DNA of 64,000 bases, from positions 1,364,001 to 1,428,000 of the forward strand of contig NC_085924.1 in NCBI RefSeq assembly GCF_035222485.1. The letters are read 5' to 3'. The notes under the pieces are model-generated. The model was not told the origin of the DNA, did not search any database, and worked only from the letters and a program-made list of their open reading frames with translations. Positions 49,333 to 60,484 of the stretch are shown one piece after another. This DNA comes from Podospora pseudoanserina (Eukaryota; Ascomycota; Sordariomycetes; Sordariales; Podosporaceae). The translations under genes were made by a program, and so were the position numbers. Each line of letters starts with the position of its first letter. Within the stretch, counting starts at the first letter, position 1.

Positions 49333-49949
49333 ATGGTCCATACCAAGTACGGTCCCAACGTCCCCGGCATGATGTGTAAGTCTCTTTCCACTTTTTCCTG
49401 CCATCATCACCACTAACCCCTTTTCCAGTTCCGCAGAATCAGCACCCCGGCGCCACAACCGGCCTCGACGCGAACAACAACCCCTACGTTTACATTTCCG
49501 GCCTCCACGGCTCCGGCCGCCTCCCCCAGCCGCCTCCCCTCACTCACCCTGGCTTCCCTGCCGCGAACCTCATCAACTCCACCGGTGGTGCTGGTGCCGA
49601 GCCTGGGTTCAACTACTTCTTTCCTACCGAGCACGCCGATGTTATTGTGTTGCAGAGTGCGGTTGCGCCCTGGAAGTTAACGGAGGGGTATACTCGGTTG
49701 GACTATTGGACTGTCAAGGTGCCGGGGAATATTACCATGGGGGAGTTGCTGACTGGATTAGGGGTGAGCAGCGGGAATGGGGGGTTGTATGTTGTTTATC
49801 AGCAGGGGAATGGGAAGTGGGAGCATCAGGAGAGTGTGACGGGGGTGGATGGGAGGTTGATGAGGCGGAGTGTGAGGGAGATGGGGTGGTGCAGGAGGGG
49901 CAGGGAGGGGAAGGTGAGGAGGACTTACATTTGGGTTCAGAGGGTTTAA
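49333..49949 (+). CDS. Small conserved fungal protein, two exons
   Basis: Predicted 187 aa: exon 49333-49375, a 53-nt intron 49376-49428 (GTAAGT, CACTAAC branch, CCAG), exon 49429-49949; 564 nt in frame. The N-terminus reads MVHTKYGPNVPGMM and then FPQNQHPGATTGLD and a Gly/Pro-rich stretch. A compact region follows: EHADVIVLQSAVAPWKLTEGY, then LDYWTVKVPGNITMGELLTGLG, then GLYVVYQQGNGKWEHQESVTG, ending in a basic tail (RTYIWVQRV). No signal peptide or membrane segment. The fold looks like a small mixed alpha/beta domain. I do not recognise a characterised homologue. CT-rich upstream sequence suggests an expressed gene. Confidence 0.7.
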
Positions 49950-50432
49950 TCCCGGATGGGGATGGGGGTTGATGCGGTGGTTTGATGCTGGCTGGGGGGT
50001 AAGAGGGTTTGTTGTGGGGTAGCTTTATGAAGTATTGGCTAAGGGGTATGGGTATGACAGGTGGTGAAAGGCAAAACAAGGAAAAAATGTAGTCAGCGGT
50101 TCAAAGGTGGCAAGGGGCACGCCCGGGTGAAGGGTCTTGGTGGGTATAGCTATTAATGCAGTGTTTCTCCCCTGAGGTGATGCATCGTTAAGTTTCATTT
50201 TTCGGTTGCGGTGATAACGAATCTTAGGTATATTTGTCTGGTCAGTATCTCTGAAGCATAGGTAGGAAACACCATCCTGGCTATGCTGAATCCATCTTGC
50301 GTGTGGTATGGACACCATCAGCTTTGGAGATGGTATTTGCGTGTAATGATGCTGACTTCATTGAGTACTCAGGCCGCCAAAGGTTGTACGGTATGCCATA
50401 AGTCAACCATTTCAGTTGTTGCTCATTGTAGT
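49950..50432. other. Intergenic
   Basis: 3' flank of the small gene and decayed end of the terpene synthase. No gene is supported. Confidence 0.45.
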
Positions 50433-51553
50433 TCAAATCGCGGTGATATCTGGGGGCAGGTCAAGCTCCAAACAAGACTGCCCAATCGAATACACCAGAC
50501 CGTCCAAGAAGCGGAGAAGATCTACCGAGTATTTTCGAGCTTCTTTTGCCTCCTTCACGACGTCCAGGAACTTGTCGACGTAGTCTTTGATGGTAGTGCA
50601 GCAAATCTTGTTGGCCTTTGCCAGGTCAACCCCCTTTTCCTACATGGTGACCAAGATGGCATTTGGAATATGGGTCTTGCCGCTCTTCATGGCGTCTTGT
50701 TCCTCCTTCTCCCAAGAATAAAGATCGTTCACGAGAGCAAAGGCAATCTATCCGGGCCGGCACAGGTCCGAACAGACCGCCTTTTTCTCATCTGGGATGC
50801 TGATGGCACGGCCAAAGTAGAGCATGCCACTCCAGAAGCTGCCATATGTTGGCACCCAAAAAAGGATAGGCCCTATAGGATATACCCACGTCTTTCCAAC
50901 GTCTTCGTTTCGATACTCGATGTAGTCAGCCAACCTGCAATGCTGTGCTCTCGAGCAGTCCCCACCACCGCCACCCTGAAAAAACACCTGCCAGAGTTTA
51001 AGAGCTACTAGCCCCCGGTCAGGATCGATTCTAAGCATCTCCGTGACCATCCATGTTTGAATCTTCTTGATGTTATTGATGGGCAATTTGGGTACCGCGT
51101 CATCGTTGTTGGTGGAGCGTTCTGCAAGGCGAAGCCGGAGAGGACCTCAGTCAGTGTTTCTTGCCCTTCTGTCTCTTCCGCATTCTCAAAGACATCGTCA
51201 TTAAGAAAGCTAAACTCGTTAGCACAGGTGACAATAACCAGTCGGTCCGGGAGGCATTCCGGCATTGAAAGGGGCCCGGCATTGAAAGGGGCACGGCGTT
51301 GAACTTGGGGTGGAGGCCACCTCGGTCTGCCGTACCGTGTCAGTAAATAATTTGTGTCTGAGCAAGGAGAATAACAGGGGAGGCAGCTAGATGATCCAAC
51401 CGGGGCGACATTCTCTTTCCAGTCTTCAATTGCGCCAATGATGACTAGGTCGGTGGTCTTGTGATGGTGGTGGATTCGAACCTTGATGCCATCACACAGG
51501 CCTTGAGTGTCATACTCGGATGGATCGAGGATGTATGAGTATTGGAATTCCAT
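50433..51553 (-). pseudogene. Broken terpene cyclase, fusicoccadiene-synthase type, cyclase domain only
   Basis: The start (MEFQYSYILDPSEYDTQGLCDGI) and SMPECLPDRLVIVTCANEF, then FLNDDVFE (Asp-rich metal site), LADYIEYRNEDVGKTW and LVNDLYSWEKE (NSE metal triad) place this in the class I cyclase domain of fungal chimeric di/sesterterpene synthases. An intron of about 70 nt near 51400-51320 fits the N-terminal part. Lesions: a 17-bp tandem duplication at 51259-51292 that shifts frame, another shift near 51120, a TAG at 50750-50748 just before the NSE motif, and a TAG at 50642-50640. The C-terminus decays before the usual CPRYN-like end, and the prenyltransferase half is absent. Intact enzymes cyclise C20/C25 prenyl diphosphates. 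It neighbours a broken P450 gene. Confidence 0.8.
51259..51292 (-). repeat. 17-bp tandem duplication inside the terpene cyclase
   Basis: The unit GCCCCTTTCAATGCCGG (coding strand) occurs twice in direct succession. One copy gives the expected codons for PLSMPE; the extra copy shifts the frame because 17 is not a multiple of three. Confidence 0.9.
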
Positions 51554-52186
51554 TTGAGTGAAAGATAGGATGCTAGAGTAAAGTTTGAAGTAGCGATCTA
51601 GGTAGGAATATGAAAAAACCTTTAGTCTTGTTCGCTACCCACAACCGTCATCCTTATGTACACTGGGCTAAGCCTTTACGGGTCAGAGACAGCCCCCATC
51701 TTGTGGTCGAGTGGCTGCAAAGTACCTACCTAGATAAAAATATGCTTTAGGTTATGGCAAGAAGCCCTAGGTGCAACATCCGAAACACATCGGAGCTTTT
51801 GCCTCGTACAGATCTTGGATGAGATTACCCTAGACAAGAGGCGTCAGATATCAGGTTGTTCTGCCAGGGAAAAGGGCCGCTGTGTGACAGATGTAACCAC
51901 ATTGGCAACCCCTACAAGTTTCTGTAAAACCAGCATGATAATTCTCTTTTGTAGAACAGGTACAAGAGCGCATTATGAATCAGGAATTAGTCCCGAGTCA
52001 CATGGATGACCAATGACTTATGTAGAATGATGGGAACAATGGGATTGTCTGTTTCTCAGCACTCTTAGCAGCTAGGCCTGTCTCTAAGTGGGCTAGGGAT
52101 GTCAGGTGCTTCTCTGCTTTAACGGGTTTTTGTCCTCAACCGATCGCACCACGGAACCTTCACCATTCAGGGTGATCGTGAACAGG
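51554..52186. other. Intergenic between terpene cyclase and P450 relics
   Basis: Holds the two divergent upstream regions. No gene is supported. Confidence 0.45.
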
Positions 52187-53415
52187 ATGCTTTTAGACCA
52201 GAGTCATCTTAACGGGTCATATCTTGTTGTTGTCACCTCTGCGGGACTTGCTTTCTACGGTCTTGCACTGACTATCTACCGCATTTGATTTCATCCACTC
52301 GCTGGCTTTCCTGGTCCAAAGATGGCCGCTGCGAAAGGGTGGTAACAGACGTATTACGAGGTTATGACCTACGGAATGCTTTCTTTCAAGCTTGCAGAAC
52401 TGCATACAAGATATGGTATGGCATTCCCTACCTGCATGCTAGATTGCTGATGGATTTCCTGACATGGGTTATCCACACAATCTGTAGGACCAATCGTGCG
52501 ATATAGTACCTGGGAACTCTCCATCAGAGACCCAGGGTTCTACCAAAACAGTCATGCCCACGGTTCTGTCCGCCGTACTGAGGTCAGTTTCCGACAAAGA
52601 ACGGCACTCGGCTTTGACGGCTCTCACATGTTTACAGAGTCTCATGAGCTACACCGCTTACGACAGAAGCCCCTCGAATCATTCTTTTCTCGTCGTGCAG
52701 TTGAGTTCAAAGAAGACCTGATTGTTCAGAAGGCACAACTTATCGTTGCTCACATAGGAGAGGGGATTGGCAATAGCACACCTTCACAACCGGAGCTTAC
52801 TTATTTTGCTTATGTCACGAATGTTGTTGGGGAGATTCTCTTCGGGGGTGAGAACCTGAGTTTGTTGGAACACAGCGAATTCGCACCTGATTGGTGAGTA
52901 TAATACTTGAGGTACATTTCCTTAGATATTTGCTTGCGCCCAGCATCCATCTGAAACTTCACAGGGGGGACATGATGAATGAGATGAAAAAGCATACGCC
53001 GATTATGCTTAACGCTACTTGGGTGGCAAGGTAAGGCCAACCTGCAATTACCTACCTTACTAAAAATTCAAAGTTAACATGGAGTCAGAATTCTTCGCAA
53101 GATACCAGTTGTTGTTCTTGTGAAACTGCATCCGGGAGGGGCCAGCTTCACAGCGTATGTCAAGGTGGGTTGCCGAACACAGTGCTCATGGAAGAAGGCT
53201 GATGTTCCGAGACTATTGACCGCCTCCTCAACCACACCATCCACCATCTTCAGAATCTAAATATTGCCGAGATCAAAGCCCAGCCGGCCGTTAAACGCAC
53301 TATTGCGCAAAATCTCCTGCTCTCGATATACCCACGCGGAAATCGTTTCGTCGACCAGATATGGAATCGAGCCAGATCGGGGCTTCGAGATGGCGTTTTT
53401 TTTTCGCAGTGCGGA
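52187..53415 (+). pseudogene. Broken cytochrome P450, trichodiene-oxygenase-like, N-terminal half
   Basis: The start encodes a membrane anchor (SYLVVVTSAGLAFYGLALTIYRI), then FHPLAGFPGPK, the Pro-rich hinge of microsomal P450s. Exons are recognisable: 52187-52417, 52488-52893 and from 52965, with introns of 70 and 71 nt. Exon 2 reads GPIVRYSTWELSIRDPGFY, GFDGSHMFTESHELHRLRQKPLESFFSR, typical of trichodiene-oxygenase-like P450s (CYP58 group). Two in-frame stops (TGA 52286-52288, TAA 52343-52345) break exon 1. After exon 4 (ILRKIPVVVLVKLHPGGASF) similarity fades, and the heme-binding FxxGxRxC motif is absent by 53.8 kb, so the gene is truncated as well. Intact relatives oxidise terpenes in the endoplasmic reticulum, which fits the neighbouring cyclase relic. 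Confidence 0.75.
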
Positions 53416-54594
53416 ATGAGGCGTTGGTCCTCGACTTACGATACTGGGTTTGGAAGGGTGGGCAATGGAGTCGTTGAAATATGTTCGCTCATGAAAAGAG
53501 GAAGAAGAGGAGGAGGAAGACGAAGAGATGTTTTAAATGGCAGCGGACTCCTGAAATGTCACACGTTGAAAGGACCACGGGACAAAGCCACATCGTGGCA
53601 CATTCTTCAGCTGCAAACCTATCACGCTTCACCCCAGTCCCACCAGCCACACTTGGCCCCTGAGCTGATAGTAGTTGATGATGACGATGATGAGCAGAAA
53701 GGAACAAAAGGGGGACAAGAACAGGGAGAAAACAGGGCATCAAAGCTATCTCATGAACCTGCATATTGCTTTCACTGCCTATTTCTAAACCCTTGTCAGT
53801 AGTTGTCGTCGTGCGTTCTAGGTTGTTGCTATCATGATCAGCTGAAAATCAGGTAGGGCCATTGCCCCCAGGTCAGGGGCATCATCTCACCGCATGGCAT
53901 AGATATCCTAATAATCAAGTCTCTTAACCGCATCTTTCAGCACGTTCGTCACCCACGAGATGGGAGCTCGTAAGCTTTGTTCACCCTGTGTATTTTACCC
54001 GCGGGAAAAAAAGTCTGTGATACTTCTTGTGACATTGTTCATACCCAACGCCAGTAATAGGTGAAAAGGGGTAAGTGTTAAGGTTGAAACGCAAGTTCAG
54101 TTGGGCATACTACCTATATAAGCCCAATCTTGGAAGTATTCTTAGTAGGTTGCAATGTAATTTCAAAAACGGTCTTGACTCGTGTTGTTTTTATTATGTT
54201 CACCTCATAGTCACTTTCCATTAACTTTCATCGTCGCCCATAAGATTTCATTAAGCGGTCGTAGCTAGCCCATTTATAACTTCATCCTGACAGATAATGC
54301 CCCTTGACAGGCCACCTTCTTTACCCAGCTACTCCAAGAATTCATCCCAGCTAAGAAATTCCACAGAAAACACCATAGTCCGTGTTAAAGAGCATGCTCC
54401 GGCAGCCAGCACCCTTAGCGCGGAGCATACGATGGTATGGTGACTCCATTAGATAACTGTAGAAGGTGGTCGAAACCTCACAAAGTGACTGAACTCCATC
54501 ACGAGCCAGTGAAATAAATCAGGAGGTTGGGGACGATGCGTAGTTCGGACGAACACCTGCGTGTGCCCCCCCAGCCTGAGTATCCACCCCCTAA
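53416..54594. other. No supported gene
   Basis: Decayed remainder of the P450 region and intergenic DNA. A plus-strand frame at 53416-53802 lacks any recognisable domain. Confidence 0.45.
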
Positions 54595-55607
54595 TCAACG
54601 ATGGCCATACCTCTCCAACAACCGAGCAGCACTCTCCCTCAACACCGCCGGCTGAATTGCTCCTCCCCTGGGGTTTTCCCCAACAAAATCGTGGTACTGG
54701 CCCAACACAGCTGCAATAGCTTCCTTTCCAGCATAGGGGAAATCTGTCCCAAAGAGGACCCGATCAGAGCTCGTGAAATTAAGGAGGCTCTCCAGCTAGG
54801 CAGTGGAGCTACTAAGCGCGGTGTCAAAGTAGAATTTTGCAAACCCAGCTTTGACGTCCTCGCGCATGATGTTCACCATCCCCGCCAAGGTCAGGTTGAG
54901 CAACAAGCACTCGATACGATTGGCCAGGTAAGGGAGTGTTCCTCCCGCATGTGAGAGGATGATGTCGACGTCGGCGTAATCACGCATGATACCACCAAAG
55001 ACGATGTCAACCGCCGCGCGAGTTGTAGCAATGGGGTAGTCGATTACCGGCCTGGGGTAGACCGCTCGCAATAAACCGACGGGTGATGTCGAGCGTTGTC
55101 AGATGCAGGAAGATCAAGGCGTGGTAGTGGTTGAGCTTTTCCCAGATGGGCTTGAACAGAGGGTTTGACGGGAGGTACGAACCGTAGGATGTGAACACCG
55201 TGACTCCCTTGCAGTGCTTTTGCTGGCAATAAAACAAAGTCGGTTTCATCGAGCGTGCCGTCTACATCCTGCCAGTCTGGAAGTACCCCGAAAAAGGCCA
55301 GACGGGAAGAGTTCTCGGACGATGTGGCATACGTGGCAAGCTGGGTGTTGAGAGCACGGGATAGGTCGCGGGCAGTTTGGCCGGTACCGGCAATGGAAAC
55401 ACCCGGGGCAGAGACGGAGAGAATGCCGAGGGAAGCGCCAGAGAGATCAAGAGAGTTGATGGCCGCTTCGGGGGACCAAGTAGCCGAGGGAAAGTTGGAT
55501 GGATCGCCGCCTGCCGCTTCGATGGCCGCCACGTAGACAGGTGGAAGGGCATGAACGCGGACATCGATGAGACCACTAGGGGTCCCAGAGTTGGTGTTGC
55601 TATCCAT
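54595..55607 (-). pseudogene. Broken amidohydrolase (ACMSD / resorcylate decarboxylase type)
   Basis: Starting from ATG 55607 the frame reads LIDVRVHALPPVY, SPEAAINSLDLSGASLGILS and LAFFGVLPDW. After a one-base shift it continues as GVTVFTSYGSYLPSNPLF. After another shift it gives DYPIATTRAAVDIVFGG, DIILSHAGGTLPYLANRIE and, past a TAG near 54796, VLFGTDFPYAGKEA. This is the amidohydrolase-2 layout of metal-dependent decarboxylases such as 6-methylsalicylate or aminocarboxymuconate-semialdehyde decarboxylases. The metal site HxH has become RVH. Both frameshifts lie next to short C or G runs (GGGA near 55212, CCCC near 55059), so sequencing error is possible for those, but the nonsense codon and lost His argue for a true pseudogene. 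Confidence 0.78.
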
Positions 55608-56314
55608 CGCAGACACTGAGGACTTGAAGACAGCGTTGCTTTCAGAAGAACTTAATCAGCAACGAGCATTGGTTTAAATAGTACTTGCCCGACAATGATT
55701 GAGACCCCTGACATTTTGACGTGATTGGCAGCGGCTTCGGACAACTGGCCTGGCATCATGAGATTAGATGAAAAGGAGGAATATCACCGGTTCTCCAGTG
55801 CAGCGTTCACAGTGGTCACTTCAAAGCTTTCGGCGGAAACAATTTTGTTTACTGTGCAGGAGGCAACTAAATGCGGCGTCTCAATGTGCTTTGCTCCTCC
55901 CTGAAATACTCTTGGCTTGGTAATCATGAAGATCGCTAACTGGATGTAGAATGGCTGTTGTTAGCTCTGGCGTGTAAGCGAAGCTTTTGAAGGCCAAGAC
56001 GGGAGTTGGGCGAGGGACCGGGAAGGTCTTGCCGTGCATGATTTTCAGCACAAGACTGTAAGTTTAAGGGACACCAAGTCTGGTGTTACAGCGAGAGATC
56101 AGACTTTCAGTCAGACAATCATACCAGAACAGATTATTCCTATTCCCTTGCTCATAAAGAGATCGTATCAGCGTAGCCTTGTACCCTGCATGTATTCGAA
56201 CAGATATATACCACCCAGAATCTTACAAAGGCAGCAAAAAGTGTCCGACGCACTCATGTCTCACGCCATGTTCAACTGTCAAAGCACAGCATCAGCACAC
56301 CCCATGAAACCCTC
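55608..56314. other. Intergenic
   Basis: No supported gene; 3' flank of the ankyrin gene on the right. Confidence 0.45.
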
Positions 56315-57275
56315 TCAATCCCCAACCCCATCCCTCACCAACCTAACCCCACCGCCCATGAAACCCAAGCTAAACCCCTTCCTCGGACTCCCCTTGCCCA
56401 CCACCACCTCCTTCTTCGGGCTGGCATCCATAACCCCAACCCCCTCCCTAATCCTCTTGGGACTTTCTTGTTGTGGTGTCGTTTCCTGTGCCCTCAACCC
56501 CCTCCTCCTCTCCACCTCCACCACCAACCCCTTCAGGTACACCTCCGCCTGCACAGTAGCACTGTACGCCTCGGCCGTCCACAGCCAAACATTGGTCCTT
56601 CTCGGATCCGCCCCCGCCGCCAGTAACGTCCTTAATACCAACAAATTCCCATTACTACTCGCAAAATGCAACGCGGTATTCCCATCCAAATCAGCGTTTC
56701 TCAACGCACTCTCCGCTCCACCAGGCGCGTACGTTAGCAGCAACTGAACAACTGTGTCGTGTCCATGTAGTGAAGCTTCCATGATTGCGTCCCGCCCTCG
56801 TATATCCTGCCTGACGATACCCGCTGGGTGGAATTCGCATAGGCAGTGGACTACTTCTGTGTGGCCGGCGGCAGAAGCGAGCATGAGTGGTGTTTGATGG
56901 TTGTCATTCAGTGATGGTGTGATGTTATCGTCGTCATCGGTGGGGTTGTTATCGGCTGTTCTGGTTCGTTCGTGGCCGAGGGATATCAGCAATCGACATA
57001 TTTGTAGATGGCCCAATGAGGCGGCGAGGTGGAGGTTGGAGTTGGACAGGCCGAAGCGTTCGTCTGGGTCGGGGTTGTGGAGGAGGTGAGGGTGGGATTT
57101 GAGGATGCGGGCGACGAGGAGGTGGTCATTGGAGCGGATTGCTCGGCGGAGGCGGATGGAGGGGTCGATCCTGGAGTTGAGGAGCTGTTAGTGGTGACTA
57201 GAGTTCAAAATGGTGGGTGGGGAGGGGCAAGAAGGTGTTAACATGAGAGACAAGGACAGGAAAGGGCACGTACAT
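56315..57275 (-). CDS. Ankyrin-repeat protein; start codon split by an intron
   Basis: Predicted 285 aa. The frame from 57170 down is open, with MIDPSIRLRRAIRSND produced only if AT (57275-57274) is joined across a 103-nt intron (57273-57171, GTACGT donor, CACTAAC branch, CTCCAG acceptor) to G at 57170; 858 nt in frame. Ankyrin repeats cover about residues 15-175: NLHLAASLGHLQICRLLISLGH, QTPLMLASAAGHTEVVHCL, RDAIMEASLHGHDTVVQLLL, NTALHFASSNGNLLVLRTLLAAGADP. An Asp-rich loop (NNPTDDDDN) interrupts the array. The C-terminal third is basic and disordered. No signal peptide is seen, so it is intracellular. It likely mediates protein binding; the partner is unknown. The alternative is a later Met start, which would lose the first repeat. 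Confidence 0.72.
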
Positions 57276-57612
57276 GGTCAGCTCGCGCTTTGGGCGTGGG
57301 CAGCTGTGGTGAATTGATGATCGTGGAGAGAGTCAGTGCGATGGTTGGTGGGGATGGAGTGACGTCGCAGATCGTGGCCCAAGCCTGGAACACAGCGCTT
57401 GGGCTTCCGCGCCGTCAAGTCCGAAATGCGGGGTGGCGCAGGTACCCCGCCATTAGCCTGCGCATGATCCCTGCAAGTTCAGCCCTACCACAACAACAAG
57501 AGACAACAGCAACGACATCAAGTGGTAGGTGGTATCATGTGCGACGAGGGCGGAATAAACTATTTCTATAGGTATACCGTGGGCCTATACTTGGGCATCG
57601 ATATAGTTCAGG

Positions 57613-58414
57613 CTACTTCCACCAGCGAGGGAACCGGGTAGTTAACCCGAGTCGGTGCATCCCGTCCACCACCAACGACAACCACCCAATCATCGTGAAC
57701 CACACAATCGCATATGCCAGCCTGAACCACTTGCGACTCGTAACAGACAGGCCCTCATCGATCAAGGCTCGACCATCCCTCTCTGCTCTTTCCATGCTCG
57801 GCGTCCACCAGAACGGTCCACGGACTTGAACCATGAAGGCCGCAACGAGGAGCAGCACACACCGAACAGCCAGTATGAATCTCAATTGCTTCCCGGTCAT
57901 CCTGGCCCGCCGAGCCCCGGGCTTGCCGTTTCTGCCAACTGCCGCATCGATGTTGACCAGCTCATGAAAGCCCAGGAAGATAATCGTTGCGAAACCCTAA
58001 CCAACTGTTAGTGAAGAACCACACCGTGTTTCATTGAAACACGAGCCGCCTCACTAATAGCAATCCCCAAATCAGCAACCCAACCGGGTCATCCAAATGG
58101 TTTCCAACCTGTGAACGGTCTCCAAACACTTTCAAGGTAGCAGCCACGAGAGCATACCCAGATGCAAGTGTGACGAACTCTATCCCGTCCACCAGCCTGT
58201 CCTATTTCTCGGTGCCGGGGATGTATGACTGGATGATTGGTTTGACTTTGTCGAACTTGGTTTTGGGGCGTTGACGGGGCTGAAACTCCACGATGAAGTT
58301 TCCGGGGTTGTGTTCGTAGGGTTGTCCAAAGTCTGCTAGTGGAATTGGGTCTTCCAGAGCCATGGGGGGATTAGCGCTGCTTAGGGTGCTGGCGATGGTG
58401 GGTTGGGAGTCCAT
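57613..58414 (-). pseudogene. Four-helix membrane protein with one in-frame TAG
   Basis: From ATG 58414 the frame runs through FGQPYEHNPGNFIVEFQPRQ, IIQSYIPGTEK, then a TAG (58204-58202), and continues without shift as DRLVDGIEFVTLASGYALVAATLKVFGD and DPVGLLIWGLLL. A 59-nt intron (GTGAGG, CACTAAC, TTAG, about 58055-57997) leads to GFATIIFLGFHELVNIDAAVG, LRFILAVRCVLLLVAAFMVQVRG and WFRLAYAIVWFTMIGWLSLVVDG. About four membrane helices are predicted. TAG in place of CAG would be one C-to-T change. All other signals look intact, so it may be a recent null, a polymorphic allele or a sequencing error. I do not recognise the family. No known function can be given. Confidence 0.6.
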
Positions 58415-58758
58415 GATCAGTGAAGAATTATAGCGAGTGACAGGATCAAAGGATCAGGGGATGCAAGGATGATATCACAGTAACGGGTTGGAGTATTTCA
58501 CCGTACCTGCACATTACTTTCCGTTCGAACATCCGCGAAGCGTGGCTCTGGTGGCTGAACATGAACATGTGGCTGCCGTTCACAACCCACCTCGCGGTCA
58601 CATGGCTTTGGCTTCGATCCGCATCCACACTTCAAACTCTTCTTTCGAGGCCATATATTTGAGCACTTCTTTTCTTCTTTTCCAATCGCACTTGCGAGGT
58701 GTCCTCTCTCATGTTGTCGCAAACTAACAGTTTTCCATTCACCACATCATTCGAAAAT
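58415..58758. other. Intergenic
   Basis: Divergent upstream regions; no gene is supported. Confidence 0.45.
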
Positions 58759-59376
58759 ATGTCGTCCTCGCCAGCGCAGTTTTCCAAGCCCCCAACTGAG
58801 CTTCGATTGAAAATTTATCGAGCAGTATGGGAGTCCAGAACGGTTGTCCTCCCATACGGTAAGCAAACAACACCTGCGATCACATTCTCCATCAACTATG
58901 AGGCGCGCCAGGAGACGCTCAAGCACTAGCACCGCTATACCTGAAGTTCCTCAGAGCAAACCCCAATCCTGACTGGAGGCTTTTTGCCTTCCCAATATAC
59001 CGCCGTGGCTTTTGTCAGTCAACAACAGGACATTGTCTCCGTCGCCAATCCCAAGATGTCTTTCCCGGAACCACACGATTAACGAGACGTGCGACTGGAA
59101 TTTCCGACACTAAATTAGCCATGTCTCCGCATCACTCTAACCTAGTACGCCGATCTTGAATTGCTCCACAACCTTCAATCACTCATTTCCACCGTCGACT
59201 TCCGGCCATTCACAGCGAGCGACCCCAACCCTTCGCTCTAGATCTTTCGCCAGGGCTCGCATACATACATGCCTTTCGGCAACGAATACCTGCCTTTGGG
59301 GTACTATGTACTACCAAGTAACTTGCCATTTTGTGGACGAACTAAGTTGGGGCTTGGGATCGGAGCTGGGTGCTTA
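58759..59376 (+). pseudogene. 2EXR-domain gene relic
   Basis: From ATG 58759 the frame reads QFSKPPTELRLKIYRAVWESRTVVL and ITFSINYEARQETLKH, the hallmark of the fungal 2EXR domain (an F-box-like motif family of unknown role). A TAG follows at once (58927-58929), where Tyr is usual, and further pieces in other frames (YADLELLHNLQSLISTVDF near 59150, GYYVLPSNLPFCG near 59300) fit the rest of such proteins. It appears truncated and shifted. 2EXR genes form large lineage-specific families in ascomycetes. Confidence 0.6.
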
Positions 59377-60484
59377 GCATATAGGGGGCCTTGATTACCT
59401 CCGGCTTTATTGCGATGATGTAAAGGATTGAAAAGCCTGAATGGGCTGGGGAAATTACTCCTTAAGGATTATTACGGTATAACATGTACCTAACCATAAA
59501 TAGCTTTATACGAGGTTGCTGTTGCTATGTGGCCCTGGCTTTCGGCCAGGAAACGTGACACACATATACACACAGAGCGAACCCAACCCTGCCCGATACC
59601 TTACCGCATTTGCCGGTTTCTGCTTCGGTCCCCCGCTTACCCATGTAGCTAGGTGCGAGAATACAGTTTTTCCATTCCTCCTCAGAAGAAGAGTGCAACA
59701 TTCTGGATGAAGCACTAGGCAGTACGGCGAGGTTGAGATGAGGACCGCGGAGCACCTTATAGCAGGAAAGGAAGAGAGGGGTAGGCAAGTGAATAGATTT
59801 AGGCTTTACTACCCTGCTTCGTCCACCTCCTTCGCTGATGAGCGGTCTCGAGTCTTATCGTCTTCGCAACGATAATCCCGACATTGATGAGCCCATCGGG
59901 GAGGTTGTGTATGCCGCTGTGTCGGTCAAACTTCATGTACGAGGGTCACTTTCATCGGGCCTCTGATTGGCTTCCCGAAGTGAGTGTCAAATTTGAATTA
60001 TGAATTCTATTGTGCCACGGCTCGTAGGAATGAGCGCGTGTGTGATGAGAAATCGCGCCCATACTACGTCGAAGCAGAGTTTGACAACTGGCTTCAGGTG
60101 AAGAAAAGATATCATGATTCTGGTAGCTGAAATATCAGCGGGAAATGCAGAGGTCGGGGTTTTCGGTGGGTTGGCTCTGACGGGAATTTGTTTTGCTGGA
60201 TACGAGGCGAGTCAGGGGACCAGGTTGAGGACTCTTCGGGATGGACGCAGGTTAATTGAAGATCAAGAGCCGAGCTTCTTGAAGAAACATGTAATGAAGA
60301 AGATGAACTACATATTTCAGCTGATCATATACCCTGGGATCATCAGGATGCAGCGACTCCCATTTAGAACATCAATAACAACATAAGGTAAGGATGGCTT
60401 CGACGTATGAGGGACGGCTGAACTATCTAACATGCTATCTAGGTAGTCAAAGCCATGAGAACGTGAGGTCCCTGAAGCACCTTG
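59377..60484. other. No supported gene
   Basis: Some coding-like texture (near 59840-60110, RLRNDNPDIDEPIGEVVYAAV) but no family I can name and no continuous frame. Confidence 0.4.

Noticed and set aside
50283-51011. 242-codon plus-strand frame
   Set aside because: It lies antisense to the terpene cyclase relic, whose minus-strand motifs (NDLYSWEKE, DYIEYR) are unmistakable.
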